From Hirsutella rhossiliensis (taxonomy: Eukaryota > Ascomycota > Sordariomycetes > Hypocreales > Ophiocordycipitaceae): DNA of 64,000 nucleotides. The DNA lies in NCBI RefSeq assembly GCF_020360975.1, contig NW_025408680.1, positions 1,178,001-1,242,000 of the forward strand, read 5' to 3'. Positions 24,516-34,997 of this stretch are shown here, piece after piece (the stretch's first letter is position 1; each line of letters starts with the position of its first letter). The translations under genes were made by a program, and so were the position numbers. The notes under the pieces were generated by a model that worked only from the letters and a program-made list of their open reading frames with translations, did not search any database and was not told the origin of the DNA.

Positions 24516-24795
24516 AAAGGAAAGGTAAAAGAAAAGGACTAAAAGAAGGGCGGAAGATAAAGAAGGGGAAATAAAAGATAAAAGGGGGAGAAAGAAAAAA
24601 AGGTAAGAGTTAAGGGACGCTCGCTAAGAAATAAGGAAAAGATAAAGAAGAACTATAGTACTAAAGGGAAATAATAAAGGATAGATAAAGGATAGATATA
24701 AGATAGATAGTAATAAAAGATAGATAAGGATAGGGATAAGGGTAGGATATAATAAGATAAGATATAGATATAGTAAGATATACTAAAGATACTAA
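24516..24795 (+). repeat. purine-rich tract with GATA-type short repeats
   Basis: Almost pure A/G on this strand from 24516, then loosely repeated AGGATAGATA/AGATAGATA words (24670-24790). It follows the chromodomain and may include the 3' end of that gypsy element with its polypurine tract. No protein can be read. Confidence 0.55.
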
Positions 24796-25513
24796 CTTAA
24801 TTTTAACTAACTATAAACGCCCTTTAACTACCGCTTAATTACTTTAAGATATTAAGGTACGTTTAAGCCTAGCGTATAGATATAGCTACGCGGGTAAGCT
24901 TAGTATACCAGAATAATAGTTAAAAATAAATAGTAAGATAAGGTTAAAAGGGGAACGAAGTATATATATAAGGGTCGCTTTAGTAGTTATTAAACGTCTT
25001 TTAAGATATATAGTCCTAGAAGGCGTTAGTAGTAGCGATTATATCCTTAGTATACTACTATTATATTAGCGTCTTATTAAATAAAGTTAAGGGAGAGTAG
25101 TAAATAGGAAGGTAGCGTAATTTAGTATAGGTATAGGTAAAGTAGTTATAAGTACGCGGCGACGCCTAATTCTAGTAAGTACTATACTACGTCTTAACGC
25201 TTAGCGACGTTATTTAGCCTATATAGGCGAGATAGGGTAGCCGCTATATAGTAGTACTATAGGTCGCGCTACGCTTACTAAGATATATAGGCGGACGCGT
25301 TAACTAGTATAAGGGCGGTAAAGTATAGTCGCCTAGCGTGCTAGGAGGCGAGGTGCCGCTACGCGGAGTAGAGACGCTAGCGGGCGTATAAGGGCCTATA
25401 GTAGTTATAATATAGCGCGGCGCGGCGATAGAAGTTAGGTAGAGTAAGGGCGCGCGCGTAAAGGGAGTAAAGCTTAAAGGAGGAAAAAGAAAGGAAGAGG
25501 GAGAGGGGAAAAA
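24796..25513. other. unassigned CpG-rich DNA
   Basis: About 720 bp with many CGCG words and no CpA, so RIPed but originally GC-rich. A perfect 6-bp stem with a 2-base loop (CCTAGC GT GCTAGG) lies near 25331-25344. It could be a gypsy LTR, or 5' DNA of the Helitron that resumes at 26300. I see no protein. Confidence 0.4.
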
Positions 25514-26299
25514 AGAGGGGCTTAAGAGGGTCCTACTTATTAAAGAAGACTAAATTATAAATAGTTTTATCTATATATACCTATAGCTCCTTTACTTACT
25601 TATCTTAATCTTAGGGCTTTATAAGAATCGTCTTATAAACTATAAGGGCGGTAGAGATATTTTTTAATATTATTATAAGGGAAGGGTAAAAAAGTTAGTT
25701 AAAAATCGGCTTTTTTAGTAAGAAGGGTAAAAAGGAGCTTTAAGGGATATAAGAAAGGTGCCTTTTATAGTAGCCGGAAGGTATAAGAATACTATTCTTC
25801 CTAGGCTTATAACTCTCGTAAAGAGAGATATAAGAAGTATATATAAAATATATAAAGGTAAAAGTAAAAGTAAGGGGTTAGAGAGGTAGGGCAGAGATAT
25901 TTAATTCTTATAGGGGTAGTATTTATAGTAAGAGAGTAATTATTATATTACCTTAATTTTCTTTCTTTCCTTTATCTAACGCTCCTCTTTATACCTATCT
26001 AGTATCTTAATTAATAAAGAAGATCCTACTTAAAGAAGCTACTAATATCCTTTTAACTACTAAGCTTTTTACTAGTTTTCCCCCTCCTTTCTAGCTATTA
26101 TTAGTATATCTATCTTATCTTTTACTACCTTTATAGGAAGCTATCGCTACTTTTACTTCCCCTTATACCCCTACCCTCCTTTTTATACCTCTTTTTAGCT
26201 CCTTCTTCCTTCTTTAATACTAAGTGCTTTTAGCTTCCTTAGTCCCTCTTACTAAGGGATATCTTTAAGAACTATAAATTTAGGCTATGCTTCGCGATA
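25514..26299 (-). mobile_element. Copia-1 #6, 5' LTR and leader only
   Basis: A minus-strand fragment with a complete 486-bp LTR (25814-26299), the RIPed primer site beside it, and about 300 bp of leader. Homology to Copia-1 ends near 25514, close to the same leader position where the fragment at the window start ends (384). Its right flank, from 26300 (AAGGC), is Helitron Rep. The left target copy is lost. RIP is heavy. Confidence 0.85.
25814..26299 (-). repeat. Copia-1 #6 5' LTR
   Basis: 486 bp, beginning TCTCGTAAAG and ending CTTCGCGATA on this strand. It is of the longer variant, like the LTRs at 12913 and 46529. Confidence 0.88.
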
Positions 26300-28480
26300 A
26301 AGGCCTTTTTAAGAGACCTAGGGACCGTATATAAGTAAACGCGGCTAGCTATATTAAACTTAATAAGCTCGGCTATCTTCTTTTACTAAGAGATAACGCT
26401 CTTCTTTAACTACTATATTAATATTAAAGAGGAGTTAGTATTTAGGCACGTTAGTATATACTATAGGGCGGTTAAGACTAACGAGCGAGGCGCTCTTTAT
26501 ATTTATAGGCTCCTTTAGCTTAAGGGTAATATACGCCTTAGTAAGGCGCTCGCTAGCCTTAATATAAAGGAGTTAGTAGCGTACTAAGAGCGTATCGTCT
26601 ACTATATAAATAGCGTCTTCTTTAAGGTAAAGCGGCCGCCTTAAGATAATAACCCCCCCTTAAGCCCTTATCTATAATAAGCTAAAGGGCCTTAAGCTAA
26701 CCTAAGGCTATAAGAGCTAGATATAGAAGGTTACTATATTATATAAGTAGAGTAGTTAGCTATAGCGGATATATTATTACGGCTTAATAACGTTGCGCGC
26801 TTTTTAAATACCTTTAATAAGGAGGCTAACTTCTATACTAACGCGACGTAGATCTATATATATAGCGCGACCTATATAAAATACTCGCTTAGTACGAGGG
26901 CGCGGAAAGGGGACCTTTATTAGTTTAAGGCGCTATAAAAGCTAGTAAAAAAGATAGCGCTAATAGTAAATAAGGCACTTAAGATCTAGCGGATATAGAG
27001 TTAGGTAAACTAATAAAACTAAGCGATAGTAGTAAGACTATAATATAACTATAATATCTTATTTATCGTAATATAGTATAAGACTATAGCCTTAATCTAC
27101 TATATTACTAACTATATAATAAAGGTAAAGGACTTTATATAGAAGTATATAGCTACTATAGCTAAGTTCTTTCTTATATTAAAGCTAATAAGAGAGGGTA
27201 ATAAAAGTAGCGCTAACCGCGACGCCGGCTAATAGGGCGGGGCTAAAAAGGTAGCGATAGCGGCGGACCCTATAAGAAGGAATAAGATAAGAACGTTCTT
27301 ACTTAAGGCGGCAAACTAAGTATTTATAAAGTAGCCGCTATTATAAGTTAAGGTAATCGCGTACCTCTTAAGGTACCTAGTAGAATTTAATAGTAGCTTA
27401 GCGTAAGTATATATAAATATAAACTAGCTTTACTAGGCTATCTTTTACTAGTAGCGGTACCTTTAATAAGCGAGCGGCGTAAAAGTAACGCGCGATACGC
27501 TAAATAAAACGGTCGTTATTAAGGAGGCCGGGCTAAAGATCCCCCTTATTAAGGCCTACTAATATAAGGGCGAGCTCTTATAAGGCCTCTACCTTTATAA
27601 CTATATATTACTTATAAGGCTAAAGTAAAACGGCTATAGCGCTAATAGTAAGATAAGTTAAGGTAAGGTACTTTTTATAGAGAGCTAGGTATTAAGGAAG
27701 GGCTAGGTATAAGCGCTTAAGCGGCTAGGTAGTAGGGTAACTATATACCTTAATAAATACCTTAATAAGGAGTTTAGTAAGGGAGATAATAAATTATACT
27801 ACTAAAGGTATATATAATAAGATAGGGAGCGCTTAAAAGAAAAGCGGCGGGGCTAAGGGTATTGACTAATAGCGCTTAAGGCAGCGGTATAATACTAAGC
27901 CTTATTTATATTATAAGAGTCCTTCTTTAATAAGAAGGTAAGCGTTATTAATAATATTTAAGCGTAGGCGTAGGAGTTACTAGCGCTAAGAGTTATATAA
28001 CTTATAAATAACGTATAGCTCCTTTAACGGTTAATAAAGGACGCGAAATATAACGCTAAGTAGTAAGCTACTATAGCTAAGGAGGGCGGTATAATAGCGC
28101 TATAAGCTAGCGACGAAGGTAAGGGGGCGGCTAAGGGGGGCAAGGAGGTATACCGCGCTAATAGGGCGGGCGATATAGTATAGCTTATCGACGTTATTTA
28201 GAACGCCGCTAATATAGGATAAGTTATAGCGTAGTTAATAGAGCTACTAATAATAATATAATAGCTTTACTAGTTTTAATAGTTAGCGCTTAGGTCGGCG
28301 GCCGAGCTTATAGTAATAGTAGTAGTAAAAGAAAGGGTAGGTAGGCGGGTAAACCTATTAAGCTCGGAGCTCTTAGGGGCGGCGCTACTATAGTAAGAAG
28401 AGGTATAGGCTATTAAGTTATAGTAAAGGAGCGCGGCGCGGGAGCGGGAGCGAGCTATCTAAGGCATCTAAGGCGCCGCG
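26300..28480 (+). pseudogene. Helitron Rep (Helitron-like N) domain
   Basis: The frame starting at 26300 reads a Helitron_like_N domain: a KTNERGALYIYRLL segment whose His-x-His metal motif (26498-26506) now reads Tyr-Ile-Tyr, since CAY became TAY. A block resembling the conserved RRTH-N-WN-AI-H-NHDI stretch follows near 26990-27060. Then comes the tyrosine motif LIYYITNYIIK (27092-27124), where the catalytic Tyr pair would sit. The Rep nicks the strand and becomes joined to it through Tyr. RIP stops are frequent. The N terminus is missing. Confidence 0.8.
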
Positions 28481-30545
28481 GTAGTAGCGGGCGTTAGGGC
28501 CGACTATAGCGTAGCTCTTTATAGGGTAATAAAAGGCTTTAGTAAGGATAATATAGATATAACAGCGGCTAATAGCAACGTAGATACTAGTATAGCGGCG
28601 GGGATATATATATAGCTCGGCCTATTAAGCTTATTTATTACCGCTAGTAAGGAGCTAGTAAGGTAGCTTACGCTTAATAAGAAGTAAGCTATTACCCTTA
28701 TAATTATATATTAGTAGCTTAACTAAATCTAGTAAGGCGATAAAGTAAGACTTAATATTAGCGCTTAGCTTTATTTATTTATTAATAGCGAGGGCGGTAC
28801 TAGTAAGTTATATATTATTAAAGCGCTTATTAAGTTACTCGCTTAAAGGGACCTATTATTATAAGAATATACCCTTATATTCCTATTTTACTATTATATA
28901 GAAATAATAGGTATTAGGAGGCTTTATAGAATAAAGCTAGTAAAAAGAGGCTCTATAATATAGTCTAAAGGAATAACCCTTAAAGATAAAGACCTCTACT
29001 AGACATCTATACCTTCTACTAGGAAAAGCGGGTTAGGATAAGCCTATCCTAATATAATAAAATATATATATAATACATAAGTTAATTACGAGTAGAACGG
29101 ATACCTTATTGCCTATTTTAGCCTAGCGGTTCCGAAGATATCCGCGATACGAGAATAGGTAGGGCATAGAATATTCTAGTTAAATCTACTACTTATGCTA
29201 GAACCTATAGTCTTACGTTAACTATTACGCTATAATTAGACCACCTACTAAGTTAGGAAGATATACTATAGATAGAGCTTTTTAAGCACTATAGAATATA
29301 CTAGAAAGCTAACTAATTAGTCTACTAGTAGGCGAGCAATAGTCTATAAAAGACGAAGGATTTCCCTAGGAGTAGTAGATTAAATAAGTAAGTTTGCAAG
29401 TATCCTTTATAACGCTATTCTTTTAATATATTATTCAGCCCCTTATATGCTCGTTATAAATTCCGGACGAAATCCTACCCTATACTCCTTCGACCGATCT
29501 TCCCGCTTACGTTATCGATTACCCTATTCTACGCTTATTGCTTATACCTTTTAATAATTATACTAGCTATTAATTATAGCGATATTAAGGATAGTAGTAG
29601 TATAGATTAATAGTATTATACTATACTTAGCCTATAGCTTTATAGTTAGTTAAGGCGGCTAAGTAAGATAAGTGATAAGGGATATAAATAGTATATAGCT
29701 ACTAAGCTAAGGCGAGCGCTTAATTAATAGCTAGTTATAAATAGACTAATAAGAGAAGGAGGTATTAATAATTAGTAAGGTTAGTATACTTAGAGCGCAG
29801 ACGCTATACGCCGTTAATTAGTAACTATATAAGCTATAAGGTTAATATAAGACTTTAGTAGGATCTTAGTAGTAATCTTTTATAGTAAACTTTATTAATT
29901 TTAGTAAATATAAGAGCGGTCGATCCTACTACTAAGTATAGCGGTAGTATAAGATAAAGATAGGGCGTTTATAGCTAAGTAGCGGCGATAGTATAATAGG
30001 GCGTATACGCTATAGCGGCGGTTTACGACGGTCGTTATACTAAATAAGTAGATATAAGCCGCTAGCGACCTAGAGCTATAGCGGCTACTTAGGCGGATCC
30101 GCTAAGGGGGGGTAAGATAGGTTAAACCTAGAGCTACCTAACTTAAGGTACTACCGGCTAGGTAAGCGGATTATATAGGAGATAGGCTTAATAGTAGTTA
30201 CGCCGCTTAACTAAAACTACTAGAACCTTAACTTAAAGGCGGCGCTTACGTTCTAAGCGTAGCGGTAGACGGCGGCGCGTATCTTCCTATTTAAGTATAA
30301 GTAAAAGGAGGGCCTATTAATAGAGGAGGAGGCGGTATTAATACTATACTAGAGCGACGATAGCGCGACGCTAGTACCGGCCGTCTTTATTTTCGTGCTA
30401 AGTATACCGGTCGTTATAAACTAAAATATATACTAAGGGCTAAAGCTAGTAAATAAGGCTAGCTATATAGCGGTAAACGTTATCCCTAACTAGGTATTCC
30501 CTAGCTACTAGGTCTCGACTCTTAGTAGAGCTTTTTAAATACCGA
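28481..30545 (+). pseudogene. Helitron Pif1-like helicase domain, split
   Basis: The Walker A loop lies at 28790-28807 and reads GEGGTSK. The expected GEGGTGK lost its Gly by a TGG to TAG-type change, a RIP mutation. Coding resumes after the inserted solo LTR at 29562 and runs to about 30545. It includes a helicase block with a VVIFYSKLYQF-like segment (from VIFCGDFFQF), an ERSILLLSIAVVWD-like block and a VVTPLNRN-like block. These are Pif1/Helitron helicase features. The enzyme would unwind DNA during rolling-circle transposition. Confidence 0.82.
28860..29556 (-). repeat. solo LTR, family S, copy d (inverted)
   Basis: 697 bp, reverse complement of copies a-c, flanked by ATTAT at 28855-28859 and 29557-29561. 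It interrupts the Helitron helicase shortly after Walker A. The right terminus is slightly degraded (TTTTAATA instead of TTCTTATA). It retains several TpG/CpA, so it is younger than the Helitron it sits in. Confidence 0.85.
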
Positions 30546-30549
30546 TCTA

Positions 30550-30768
30550 CTTATTAGTTTAAGTATAGCGCGGTAGCTTAACTAAATTCCTCCTTTATTT
30601 ATTATTCTTATATTAGAAATACCTTTATATTAATACTATAATAAGGCAGCCTTATAGTAATCTATTTTTCTCTTAGGTTTTTTATACTATTATAGATTTT
30701 TTATACTAACTAACCTTAAATAATAAAGGAATTTAGTTAAGCTACTACGCTATATTTAAACTAATAAG
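30550..30768. mobile_element. small TIR element (MITE-like, 219 bp)
   Basis: Two inverted terminal repeats of about 42 bp (30550-30591 and 30727-30768) that differ at three positions, all explicable by RIP. A TA dinucleotide lies at each side (30548-30549 and 30769-30770), fitting a Tc1/mariner-type target duplication. The centre is AT-rich and non-coding. No second copy is in the window, so mobility is inferred from structure only. Confidence 0.65.
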
Positions 30769-30770
30769 TA

Positions 30771-33700
30771 GATTAGTACTTAGCTACTAAGTATAATATA
30801 TACTAGTAAAGCTATATTATATTAGCTTATAAAGTCTACTTATTATACTATATAAGCGGAATAGTAAATAAGTCCTTATAAATATTCTTATAATAAGAAA
30901 AAAAGTTAAGGTATTAGCTTAATAGCTAACGTTTATATCTTCTACTTACTATAGATTAAAGCTTATATAAGGGATATATCTATCTTAGCTACTACCCTTA
31001 ACTATTTAGGAAGCGGAAGTAGTTATAATAGCGAAGCTAGGGCAACGAAACCTATTAATACTATATGCTTAGCGGCTAATCTTACTACTATCCTATCTTA
31101 AAAAGGGCCTTAAGAGGCTTATCGCGCGCCGCTTAAATAAGTATCTATTTATTATAGTATCTTCTACCCTAAGTAAGCTAGCGCTCTACTTAAAAGATCT
31201 ACTATTAATCTTATAGCCGCTCTTATATACGATATTAAAGAAGTATTTACTTATAAGTAGGTTACTATACTAGTAATAATAGATATTTAAGGAGCTTTTA
31301 ATACTATCCTTTATAATAAACTAATCCTTTATCTTTATAAGTAGGGATAGCTTAAATACCTTATATAATAAACTAGCTCGTTTATATTAAACCGCTCGGC
31401 GTATATAGTATATTAAGATATTACTATGCTAAGTTCCTTACTTTAGTATAGGCTACTATAAGGCTCGCCCGTCTTACTTAATCTCTTCTTACTTTATACT
31501 AAGCCGATTTACCGCTTTAGTAACCCTAAGGTATAATTCGGCTATACTAACGTTACTAGTATCCTATATATAAGAAATTTATTAGAGATAATAGCTAAAA
31601 GGGTATCGCGCTATATTAGTAAGCTTATAATATAGGGTGCTACTAATAAAATAAGCTTTAATCCTAGGAAAACTAAGGTTATATACTTCTATTAAACTAA
31701 ACTAAAGGTTACTCCGCTTATCTTTTATAATAGTAAGAGATACTTAGATAAAGTAATATAATAGCTTAGTATTTAGCTTAATAGTACTTTAACGTTTAAG
31801 ACCTACGTAGAAAAGTAGATAGCTAAGGTATAGGTAGTAGTATACTACCTACGCGGGCTCGTTAAAAACACTAAATATAGCCCCTTTCTAAGTACTATAT
31901 AAAGGGCCGTCTAAGCCTATATCGAGTAAGTCTTACTTTATAGCGCTAAGGCGTAGTACCCTAGGTTAACTAGCCTACGATAGGCTTAGCCGTTAAAGGA
32001 AGGTCCCTTTAGTATTTAATAGCTCTTATAAAGGATAAATAAGTTACTTTATAACTTTATACGCGCTATCTTATTAGTTTAAAAGATAACGCCTATCGCT
32101 GCCTTATATTAAGAGAGTAGAATCCTACCTATAGTATAGCTACTTATAGCGTAGCGCCTATACTTTATAGCTTACCTTAAATGCCTTAATAAAGTATATT
32201 TACTTACTAAATAAATACTATACTTAGAGCTTTTAACTATTTATAAATTAATTAAGCTAAAGTATTAAGTGCCTTAAGAAAGATTTTAGACTTAACTTCG
32301 ATATAGTAAGTAGCTATTACTTTATAGTAAACGCCCGATACTTTTCTTTCCTTAGTTTAACGAGTAAGTAACGCCCTTATAAACCGCGTTAAAAGATAAG
32401 TCTATAGTAAAGTTTTAGATCTCGCTATAGTTAATCTTATATAAGACCTTAATTATTTACTTAGATAGATCCCTCTTAACGGAGAAGGCTGCTAGCTATA
32501 GTTATATAATATACTATAATAGACTTACCTTAATAAGCGGTAGCGGCCGCCTAGGCCTAATTAAAGTCTTTAACGCTAATACTAAAAGCGCTCTTAAGGG
32601 TCTATATACTATACTAAGCCTTCTAAGCTTATACTATATCGTTATATACCTTAATAATCTTACTACTATAACTTACCTTAGAGTTATACTTATAGACTCT
32701 TCTTAGGAAGTATTCTTTAAGTTCTAGGCTCTAGCTACGATATATAGCGTTATAGAGGTATATTAGATACTTAGTTATACTTAAATCCTAGGTAATAAGT
32801 AAGCGGACGCCTTAGTAAAAGCGACTACCTCTCTACCTAAGCTTATAAACGCTCTCTTAATACTAGCCTATCTATATAAAACTATATAGTAGTAGCTTAG
32901 AGACGCGTTTAAAGCTTAGTAGGACGCTTTTATACCTAACTAGTATAAGCTATTATATCTTAAGCTAACTACTAGCTACCCGCTTAAGCTTAATCTCCTA
33001 CGACTAGTATTCTACTACCTACTTATAGTAATATCTCGCTATAAAGACTTTACTAACTACTATAAGAGATTTAATTATAACGATATATAGCTAATATACT
33101 TATATAGCTAATAAAAAGAGCTAAACTATTTCTTTTATTATTAAAAGATCTTACCGCGGTATTAAATAAAGCTAGTCCTTTTACTAACTATAGTAGTTAA
33201 TCGCGTAATAGGAAAAGACTTAGATAGGTTTATTAAGCTAGGAAAGGTAAGCTTATTCTTTAAATAAGTATATCTTTACTACTAAGCGAATAATATTCTC
33301 TCCTTTTTATTCCTTTATAGTATTACTATCCTATAATCTATTTAAGCGGAGGGTATATTACTACTATTTTACCTACCTAGGTAAATTAAGAGTACTCTTA
33401 TAGTCTTTAACGACGGTCTTATATAGACCTAATAAATAGTATAATTTAATACTAAGCTTAAACGACTCGCTAATAGGCACTAAGTATAAGCTATAGCGCC
33501 TTAAAGCCTATAAAATACTAGATAGTAGCTTTATTTACTTTTCGTAACTAAAGAAAGGAGGGACGCGAGATTATAATCTATAAGAGACCTACTAAAACCT
33601 AGATTAATAATATAAGATAAACCTACTAGCTTAGCACGTCCTATACCCTTATAGCCGCTAAACGGAAAATATATTAACTATACTACTATTATAATTAAAA

Positions 33701-33858
33701 CTTATATTTATACTATTAGTTACTTCTACCTTTAATAACTAATATAATAGAAATATATAACTACTTATACTTTATAAGTAATAAGTTTAGATCTAGTAAT
33801 TTTAACTCCCTTAGGATTATTAAGACTATTCTTATAAATAGAAATAGGTTACTATTAT
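30771..33858 (+). mobile_element. Tad1/I-type LINE, 5' truncated
   Basis: A non-LTR retrotransposon remnant: RT, RNase H and a C-terminal Cys-rich tail in order, with no endonuclease or ORF1 readable upstream. This fits the usual 5' truncation of LINE copies. The region from about 33560 to 33858 has no frame and is probably its 3' UTR. No clear poly-A tail is left before the Copia-1 LTR at 33859. The target duplication cannot be found because both ends are altered. Confidence 0.8.
30960..33560 (+). pseudogene. LINE ORF2: reverse transcriptase and RNase H
   Basis: The RT spans about 30960-31700. It shows an EAYRAPL block (from LERLIARRL), a block like DIQGAFNTILYNKLI, a GSPV-LNLFLLYT block and the active site at 31543-31554, which reads Tyr-Thr-Asn-Val where Tyr-Ala-Asp is expected; both changes are TG to TA. 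RNase H follows (about 32480-32830), with a SGSGRLGLI start and an ILSYTQILGNKQADALVK end that matches the IPGH-x-GNE-AD-LAK signature. A Cys-rich tail follows near 33040-33150. LINE RT copies element RNA at a nicked target. All frames are broken by RIP stops. Confidence 0.85.
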
Positions 33859-34261
33859 TCTCGCGTAGAGAGATATAAGAAGTATATAAAAATATATAAA
33901 GGTAAAATTAAAAGTAAGGGGTTAGATAGGCAGGGTAGAGAGATTTAATTCTTATAAGAGTAGTAATAAAGGTAGGGGAGTAATTATTATATTGCCTTAA
34001 TTCTCCTTCTTTCCTTTATCTAACGCCCCTCTTTATACCCGCCTAGCATCTTAATTAATAAAGAAGATCTTACTTAATAAAGCTACTAATATCCTTTTAA
34101 TAACTAAGCTTTTTACCGGTTTTCCCCCCCTTTTCTAGCCGTTGCTAGTATATCTATCCTATCTTTTGCTACCCCTATAAGAAGCTATCGCTCCTTCTAC
34201 TTCCCCTTATACCCCTACCCTCCTTTCTATATTTCTTTTTAGCTCCTTCTTTAAAACCTAT
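33859..34261 (-). repeat. Copia-1 #4 3' LTR, left part
   Basis: 403 bp, starting TCTCGCGTAG. It ends with CCTAT (34257-34261), the target copy of Copia-2A. The same five bases recur at 59070-59074, where this LTR continues. An uninterrupted counterpart of the junction is at 42665-42680 in copy #2. Confidence 0.9.
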
Positions 34262-34829
34262 TGTAAGAAACGGTGTTCCGACTATAAATAAAGCAGCTAT
34301 AATATACTCTCCCGATTATATAAGCTAATAAGTAGTATATTAATTATAGATAAAATCTTAAATTATAGAGTAAGAATCGCTCGTTATTCTATATATTATT
34401 ATATATTAAACGGGTTACCGGTTATTATATAATTAGGAATTAAAGAAATAGAGCTATCTTAGAATGCTAGCTAAGACCTCTTAAGAATACCGGCACGGCT
34501 AACCTCCTTTAAACACTAATATTAGTAGAACTAAGATACTTCTTAATATACTTAAGGTGTTACTAAATTCCTTAGTCTTAGGGCTATACGGCAGCCTAAA
34601 TCTAGTCCTAAAAGGTTCTTCCGTTCAGCTATAATTATCTATATAAGATAGTATGTCCGCTAGTAAATAGAGAGAGGATTATTATCTTTAACACCTCTTT
34701 TATATACTAATATATTACTAATAAATTCTATTAAAAATCCTACCTTATACTCCTTCTTCCCCTTTATTATATAGTCTTACGTAATTCCTTAATTTCCTAA
34801 AATTCCGCTTTTACTTATATACCTTAAGA
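34262..34829 (+). repeat. Copia-2A 5' LTR (568 bp)
   Basis: Starts TGTAAGAAACGG with a GGAAC-GGT-GTTCC type inverted repeat close to its tip (conserved in the other copies), and ends TATACCTTAAGA. At 34697-34701 it carries the intact CTTTT site that in its partner LTR is interrupted by Copia-1 #3. Confidence 0.92.
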
Positions 34830-34844
34830 GGTTATAAGCCCGGC
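34830..34844 (+). promoter_or_regulatory. Copia-2 primer binding site, half-tRNA type
   Basis: Directly after the LTR lies GGTTATAAGCCCGGC. With one RIP change undone (TAA from TGA) it is the exact reverse complement of the conserved anticodon arm of initiator tRNA-Met (GCCGGGCTCATAACC). Drosophila copia is known to prime this way, from a cleaved initiator tRNA. Its position and match make this the minus-strand primer site. Confidence 0.8.
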
Positions 34845-34997
34845 TTACTCCTTTTAAGCCGGGAAATTAACTTATACCTTTAAAATTCCTTATTAAAATA
34901 CCCGATTATAATTCCTTTCGAAAATCCCCCTAATAACTTCTTCTACCTTCCTACGCTCTTAAACTCCTATATAGACTTCTTAATCCCTATAAGCGAA

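Larger units (their letters stand above)
26300..30547 (+). mobile_element. Helitron (RepHel) fossil, 5' truncated
   Basis: Plus-strand remains of the single large Helitron protein: a HUH-type Rep nuclease, then a Pif1-family helicase. Its 5' end is cut by the Copia-1 #6 LTR at 26299, and a solo LTR is inserted at 28860-29556. The downstream end is unclear; a small terminal-inverted-repeat element starts at 30550 and LINE sequence follows. I did not find the terminal TC...CTRR ends. Helitrons move by rolling-circle replication and often carry host gene pieces, but none is recognised here. Confidence 0.82.

Noticed and set aside
24670..24790. CRISPR-like array
   Set aside because: The repeats are short, imperfect, without unique spacers, and the DNA is fungal.
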